From: Constantimarinum furrinae
GTDB taxonomy: Bacteria; Bacteroidota; Bacteroidia; Flavobacteriales; Flavobacteriaceae
DNA length: 64,000 nt
Assembly: GCF_014295415.1 (NCBI RefSeq)
Contig: NZ_CP052909.1
Location: forward strand, 2,046,001 to 2,110,000
Direction of reading: 5' to 3'
The translations under genes and the position numbers were made by a program. Shown here piece by piece: positions 59,997-64,000 of this stretch. Under the pieces are notes generated by a model, which worked only from the letters and a program-made list of their open reading frames with translations, was not told the origin of the DNA and made no database searches. Every line of letters begins with the position of its first letter. The first letter of the stretch is position 1.

Positions 59997-60686
59997 ATGA
60001 AAACATATAAATTCAAAATATTATTTATTGCTATTTGCGCCTCACTATTGTTCGTACAATGTGACGACGACGATAATGGCAATGTGATCGTGCAGGAAAC
60101 CTGTGATGACGGAATACAAAACGGTGACGAAGAAGGAGTGGATTGCGGGGGAACAGCCTGTGAGCCTTGTCTTCAGGAATTAGACTTCAGCGGGACTTAC
60201 AGACAGGAAGACATCATGGGTAGACCCGGTATTAATACCGTTTTTAGTGGAACCGATCAGTTAAAGAATAACTTTAATACTACTATCGTTTCCGATCGTG
60301 CCGATTTTCAAGACGACTTCCAGGCCCGACTGGAGTTGTATCACGATGTGTACGGAAATGCATTGGGAGTGATGATCGACTATGAGACAAACATTCTTGG
60401 TTTGGACGCCGCTACCTTTACTACGGTATTGGCTCAGTTTGACGCCTTACAGGTATCACCAACAGGAGAAACAACGTATTTTAATCCCAACACAGGTGTA
60501 GCCTTAACGGGAAGAACTTTAAGTGACGATGTCATCGACGTATCCCTAACACTAATGTTTGGCGGAATGAGCGGAACACGTTTTGACGGGAACAATGGAA
60601 CTCCTCAGTTAACCAGTGATGGAGTTGATGCGGGAGACCGTGATTTTTCATTGTCTTTTCCTTATATGGAATCACCTAATGAATAA
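59997..60686 (+). CDS. Lipoprotein with a DUF4331 C-terminal-like part
   Basis: A 229-residue lipoprotein: the signal ends in LLFVQC, followed by DDDDNG. A cysteine-rich motif with ETCDDGIQNGDEEGVDCGG and CEPC (about 38-60) precedes the conserved part, whose EDIMGRPGINTVFSG pattern resembles the second half of DUF4331 proteins. Together with the previous gene it appears to make up one split DUF4331. The Cys motif is common in flavobacterial surface lipoproteins. It starts 24 bases after the first gene stops. Confidence 0.78.
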   Translation: MKTYKFKILFIAICASLLFVQCDDDDNGNVIVQETCDDGIQNGDEEGVDCGGTACEPCLQELDFSGTYRQEDIMGRPGINTVFSGTDQLKNNFNTTIVSDRADFQDDFQARLELYHDVYGNALGVMIDYETNILGLDAATFTTVLAQFDALQVSPTGETTYFNPNTGVALTGRTLSDDVIDVSLTLMFGGMSGTRFDGNNGTPQLTSDGVDAGDRDFSLSFPYMESPNE

Positions 60687-60754
60687 TGGATTGGTTAGTT
60701 AATTAATAGTGGAAAGGAGCAAGAAATTGCTCTTTTCTTATTTAAATTCGTTTT

Positions 60755-62041
60755 ATGAAATCGACATATATATTTATTTTCCTTTTGTGTTTACTAACAG
60801 CTTGTAATACCGAACACCCAATAACTCCGGTTTTGAATAGTGCAGACTATAACGGCTATTTGGATACCGGGATGCAACAGACATATGAGGATGCAATGGC
60901 CGAAAAAGAGTTCTGGTCTAAGCGACTTAGACCCGACAGTAGTGGTGTAGGCGATCTGGGACCTTTAGCAGGCAGCTATACAGCGCTGTTCCAGACTACA
61001 GGTAATGCAGAATACCTTGAAAATGCTGTAACCCTCTACAAGAAGGCGATGAATATCTCTGCGAACAATAAAGATGTCTATGCCAGGGCATTGGCGCATA
61101 CCTATATTTCTCAGCATCGATTTAAAGAGGCCAAAGAGGTGCTTGAAGAAACCTACGCAGGAATATCAAACAAGCGACCAACCGAACATGCATTATTTGA
61201 TGTGTATATGGAACTGGGTGAGTACGAGAAGGCTGAAATGATGCTTAATAAGCTTAAAAACATGTCGGATTACAACTATTTAATTCGCTTGGCGAAATGG
61301 AACGATCATAAAGGAGACCTGGATACAGCGATCGAACTGATGGAAAAAGCCAGGGATATTGCGGATTCCCGAAAAAGTAAAACCCTTCAGATCTGGACCT
61401 ATAGCAATATAGCCGATTTTTACGGGCATGCCGGAAGGATCGATGATTCGTATGCTTATTATCTGAAAACCCTTCAGTTGCAACCTGATAATGCCTACGC
61501 AAAGAAAGGTTTAGCCTGGATCGCTTATTCGTATGAAAGAGATACTGAAGAAGCCCATCGTATTCTCGATAGTGTGAAAAAGACCCATCGTATACCCGAT
61601 TATTATCTTTTAAAATCTGAAATCGCAGAATATTCCGGGAATTCACAAGAAGCTGAATCGAACAGTGCTAAATTTCTGAATGCTGTCCAACAAGGTAATT
61701 ATGGAGGGATGTATACTTCCTATTTAATTGAAATGTACGCTGAAGATGATCCTCAAAAGGCACTTATCCTGGCACATGAGGAAGTAGCGAATCGCGCAAC
61801 TCCCGAAACCTATTATCTTTTGGCTTATGCCGAGCTTAAAAATGGTAATAGAGAAAAGGCCCTGCAACTTATTGAGGACAAGGTTGAAGGAAAGACTTTT
61901 GAACCTATGGCGTTGTATTACAGTGCGTTGGTTTACAAGGCCAACGGACTAGATAAAAAAGTCACTCCTATAAAGGACGAGTTAAAAGAATCGGGCTATG
62001 AAATTGGTCCGATATTAAGTGAAAAAGTTGATGATCTTTAA
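60755..62041 (+). CDS. TPR-repeat lipoprotein
   Basis: A 428-residue lipoprotein with the cysteine at about 17 in LLTAC, then a long array of tetratricopeptide-like helices (about 60-415), such as AEYLENAVTLYKKAMNISANN, AKEVLEETYAGISNKRPTEH and ESYAYYLKTLQLQPDNAYAKK-like segments. It presumably acts as a scaffold at the membrane. It follows the two DUF4331-related genes, 68 bases after the second, and converges on the anti-sigma gene across three stem-loops. Confidence 0.82.
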   Translation: MKSTYIFIFLLCLLTACNTEHPITPVLNSADYNGYLDTGMQQTYEDAMAEKEFWSKRLRPDSSGVGDLGPLAGSYTALFQTTGNAEYLENAVTLYKKAMNISANNKDVYARALAHTYISQHRFKEAKEVLEETYAGISNKRPTEHALFDVYMELGEYEKAEMMLNKLKNMSDYNYLIRLAKWNDHKGDLDTAIELMEKARDIADSRKSKTLQIWTYSNIADFYGHAGRIDDSYAYYLKTLQLQPDNAYAKKGLAWIAYSYERDTEEAHRILDSVKKTHRIPDYYLLKSEIAEYSGNSQEAESNSAKFLNAVQQGNYGGMYTSYLIEMYAEDDPQKALILAHEEVANRATPETYYLLAYAELKNGNREKALQLIEDKVEGKTFEPMALYYSALVYKANGLDKKVTPIKDELKESGYEIGPILSEKVDDL

Positions 62042-62110
62042 AACCATGAGTCACTCAGTTACGTATATGTAATAGAACGTTGATCTTTATCATTTAGATA
62101 AGGCTCAATG

Positions 62111-62130
62111 ACCGGCTAAGCCGGTTTTTT
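62111..62130 (+). terminator. Terminator after the TPR lipoprotein gene
   Basis: A short GC-rich hairpin, ACCGGCT facing AGCCGGT with two bases in the loop, followed by T residues. It is the first of three stem-loops in this convergent gap. Confidence 0.75.
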
Positions 62131-62149
62131 CAGAGTTTTTTTGTTAGTT

Positions 62150-62177
62150 GAAAGCGTCCCTCTCCGGGGGCGCTTTC
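62150..62177. repeat. Stem-loop, 7-bp arms
   Basis: GAAAGCG and CGCTTTC frame a GC-rich core TCCCTCTCCGGGGG. There is no clear T run on the plus strand; a T run on the minus strand lies slightly further on. Its role is uncertain. Confidence 0.5.
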
Positions 62178-62204
62178 TTAATTTGACCCAATTTAAAAAG
62201 ACTG

Positions 62205-62240
62205 TTGCGAGTTCCGGAAATGCTTTTCCGGAACTCGCAA
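62205..62240 (-). terminator. Perfect 16-bp stem terminator for the anti-sigma gene
   Basis: Arms TTGCGAGTTCCGGAAA and its exact complement enclose a TGCT loop. On the minus strand a run of five T begins six bases after the stem. It lies 29 bases after the stop codon of the anti-sigma gene. Confidence 0.75.
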
Positions 62241-62269
62241 CTGTAATTAAAATATCTTATGGAATGTTT

Positions 62270-63061
62270 TTAGGGTGAAACTGCCCCCAGGGTATACAAC
62301 TGGGTAAGGGTTGGAGTTTCACTACCCCCGGCAGGCTCAAGCGTAATTCCGAAGGCCTCCGGATCGGGGATGTTCTCGAATTTATAAATACCATTCTCTA
62401 CTTTGGTCACATCGTCCAGCAATCCCATGCTCCTGGGGGTAAGCGGATCTAAGATGAGTGACCATACCTGATATACTTTACCTTCAGGCACTTCCGGCAG
62501 TCCGCTGGCATCTATATAGGCAAGATTTTCTTTCTTATTAAAATACACCTTGGCATAAGCTTCAGGCGCCACGGGGATATTCCCAGGGAGGTTTATAGTA
62601 TTGTAATCCTTGGAACGAATAATTTCGAGAATATTATTTGCTTCGGCCAGTTCGGTTTCTGTATCGAGAAGATTTTCTTTCAAAGTATCATTTTCCGACG
62701 TAGTAACCTGTATCTGATCTTCCAGCGCGCTATTCTTGTTTACCATCCAGAATATACCGGCAATAGCCAATACGGCAGCTGCCCATCCTGTGATGGCACT
62801 CCAGTTTGAATGTTTTTTATCATCAGATAAATATCTTACGTTTTTCACAGATTCGAGAATATATGTCCATACAATGGCAGATAAAGGTGGTGCTACGGCT
62901 TCAGCTAGAGTTATGAGAGAAGCTTCTATCTTTTCAACCTCGGCTTTAACTTCCGGATACTTTAGAATAGCCTTCTCCACCTCAATTACGTCGTCAGCAG
63001 GAAGCGACCCGCTAATATATAATTCCAGTGCCCCGGATCCTATGATTTCATCTTTGTTCAT
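62270..63061 (-). CDS. RskA-like anti-sigma factor
   Basis: A 263-residue membrane protein. The N-terminal cytosolic part (about 1-90: SGALELYISGSLPADDVIEVEK) is a zinc-free anti-sigma domain, one membrane helix covers about 92-108, a coiled coil follows, and a C-terminal extracytoplasmic RskA-type domain has KVYQVWSLILDPLTPRSMG and PEAFGITLEPAGGSETPT. It holds the ECF sigma factor one base upstream until an outside signal releases it. The two are one transcription unit. Confidence 0.88.
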   Translation of the reverse strand: MNKDEIIGSGALELYISGSLPADDVIEVEKAILKYPEVKAEVEKIEASLITLAEAVAPPLSAIVWTYILESVKNVRYLSDDKKHSNWSAITGWAAAVLAIAGIFWMVNKNSALEDQIQVTTSENDTLKENLLDTETELAEANNILEIIRSKDYNTINLPGNIPVAPEAYAKVYFNKKENLAYIDASGLPEVPEGKVYQVWSLILDPLTPRSMGLLDDVTKVENGIYKFENIPDPEAFGITLEPAGGSETPTLTQLYTLGAVSP

Positions 63062-63062
63062 A

Positions 63063-63596
63063 TTAACCTAATACAATTGTTCTCAAGTCATTAATGCAAT
63101 TTCGGTTTCTCGTTTTTAATGTACCTAATGGAATTTCAAGATTTTTTGCTGCATCGGCTTGAGTATATCCTTTGAAATACAGCAGATCTATGATCTTTAT
63201 ACAAGCAGGTTTTAGTGCATCGACAAATTTTTTGATCCCAATGGCATTTGTTTTATTATTGAGGTTGTCACTCGACGCCAATATATCTACGAAATTAGTT
63301 GTAGATAGGTTTTTCTTCGAGTTTTTAAATGATTTTGAACGGGTTTTGTCGATGGCGGTATTTCTTGCAATATTTAAGATCCAGGTGAAGAACCTTCCCT
63401 TATTTATATCATAGGAAGAAGAATTGTTCCATATTTTAATAAATGCATCCTGAAGGACTTCTTCGGCAATGTCCTCATCAAGTACAATACTGTACACAAT
63501 TCCGTATAATGCATCCGAATAAAGCGCATAAATCCTTGAAAAAGCCTTTTCATTACCCGACTGCATTTCAAGTATGAGGGCATTGGGTTGTTCCAT
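63063..63596 (-). CDS. ECF RNA polymerase sigma factor
   Basis: A 177-residue sigma-70 family factor. Region 2 is YALYSDALYGIVYSIVLDEDIAEEVLQDAFIKIWNN, cut here over about 23-58, with the FFTWILNIARNTAIDKTR segment after it; region 4 is KIIDLLYFKGYTQADAAKNLEIPLGTLKTR (about 133-162). The partner anti-sigma gene follows after one base. The neighbouring run facing it, with two DUF4331-related genes, may be part of its regulon; that is inference only. Confidence 0.93.
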   Translation of the reverse strand: MEQPNALILEMQSGNEKAFSRIYALYSDALYGIVYSIVLDEDIAEEVLQDAFIKIWNNSSSYDINKGRFFTWILNIARNTAIDKTRSKSFKNSKKNLSTTNFVDILASSDNLNNKTNAIGIKKFVDALKPACIKIIDLLYFKGYTQADAAKNLEIPLGTLKTRNRNCINDLRTIVLG

Positions 63597-63704
63597 AAAG
63601 TTGATCGTTATGCTGCTAAAATAATTAAATTAAACTCATTGTAAATCTATTTAACAGTTTTACTAAGTTTTGCCTTTTTTTATTTCGAGGTATACATTTT
63701 TATA

Positions 63705-63845
63705 CGTTTATGCAACTCGATCCACAAAAAAAGAAATAGATCTTTTCGTAATTTCGGCCAATCTGTTTAGAATATAAAAAGACTTGGTCGGTTGTATTTT
63801 TAGCCTGCAAATTTACCAGAAGAAATAAAAATGTTTGCATAAACG
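63705..63845. repeat. 11-bp inverted repeat in the divergent gap
   Basis: CGTTTATGCAA at 63705-63715 is the exact complement of TTGCATAAACG at 63835-63845, 119 bases apart. Both lie in the 315-base gap between the sigma gene and the next gene, which holds no other feature I can identify. Possibly paired operator sites or chance. Confidence 0.5.
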
Positions 63846-63911
63846 CAATATTTTGATAGTTTTACATAAATTTTCAACCTCCACTTTTACTAATCTTAAC
63901 TTATCTTTTAA

Positions 63912-64000
63912 ATGAAAAAAGCTACCCTACTATTTCTCATTGTAGTGTTGTGTGCGTTTTTTAATGAACACTATGCACAAAACAGTGTGAAAGACATCCA
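63912..64000 (+). CDS. Exported protein, start only (partial)
   Basis: An ATG at 63912 begins a frame that runs off the window. It encodes a clear signal peptide, MKKATLLFLIVVLCAFFN, ending near HYAQ, then the start of a mature protein, NSVKDI. Only 29 full codons are visible, so the protein cannot be identified. It diverges from the sigma factor gene and could be under its control. Confidence 0.7.
   Translation, partial: MKKATLLFLIVVLCAFFNEHYAQNSVKDI

Overview
The window looks like a chromosomal segment of a marine-type member of the Flavobacteriaceae (Bacteroidota). Supporting signs are type IX secretion (T9SS) C-terminal tails, several promoters of the TTG-N17-19-TAnnTTTG class, almost no Shine-Dalgarno sequences, moderate-to-low GC content, and a block order typical of flavobacteria (rhomboid, endonuclease/exonuclease/phosphatase, WbqC, LepB, DapB, DUF5683, ParB, ParA). 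The genus cannot be named from the sequence alone. No insertion sequence, prophage or CRISPR array is visible.

Layout. 0-7 kb: end of a rhomboid gene, an EEP-family membrane protein, then a minus-strand block of WbqC, signal peptidase I, DapB, DUF5683 and ParB-ParA. 6.8-8 kb: a membrane-anchored protein resembling copper type II (PHM-like) monooxygenases. 8-14 kb: a minus-strand metabolic block with a DECR-type SDR, a GNAT, both methylmalonyl-CoA mutase subunits with a 61-residue membrane protein between them, a FtsB/DivIC-like protein and uridine kinase. 14-16 kb: a cytochrome c lipoprotein and a sugar-dehydrogenase-like lipoprotein. 16-17 kb: two tRNA-Pro genes, each followed by a copy of its own 3' end, plus a tandem repeat array. 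17-21 kb: PPOX-type stress protein, SLC13-type transporter, membrane methyltransferase and thioredoxin reductase.

21-28 kb: a membrane TPR-AraC regulator, a TPR partner without a DNA-binding domain, and a 1280-residue T9SS-secreted multidomain protein. 28-33 kb: an envelope module of small lipoproteins, GIN/DUF2807, PspC, PadR and DUF4870. 33-35 kb: a DUF4442 protein, a 65-residue protein, OxyR and a stretch with decayed coding character. 35-42 kb: a compact cluster of DUF58, MoxR ATPase, DUF4350, DUF4129, a membrane protein and SpoIIM, divergent from RDD and TRIC-type membrane proteins.

42-50 kb: cyclophilin and Nudix genes with start codons two bases apart, PlsC-like acyltransferase, an ECF sigma factor with a membrane protein, NDH-2, a small exported repeat protein, a membrane adenylate/guanylate cyclase, a YdeI-like protein and a DUF1028 protein with a T9SS tail. 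50.7-57 kb: a plus-strand run of TonB-dependent receptor, DUF2141, a 42-residue membrane peptide, a TPR-like protein, a LytS-type kinase fused to a 2TM domain, two separate 2TM proteins and a LytTR regulator; this looks like one surface-uptake and signalling unit. 57-59 kb: a methyltransferase and a LETM1-like protein. 59-64 kb: two DUF4331-related proteins and a TPR lipoprotein, facing an RskA-like anti-sigma factor and its ECF sigma factor, then the start of another exported protein.

Several start codons were moved from the longest reading frame on the basis of signal peptides, lipoboxes, promoter positions or overlaps; these are stated entry by entry. All family assignments come from reading motifs by eye, without database searches.
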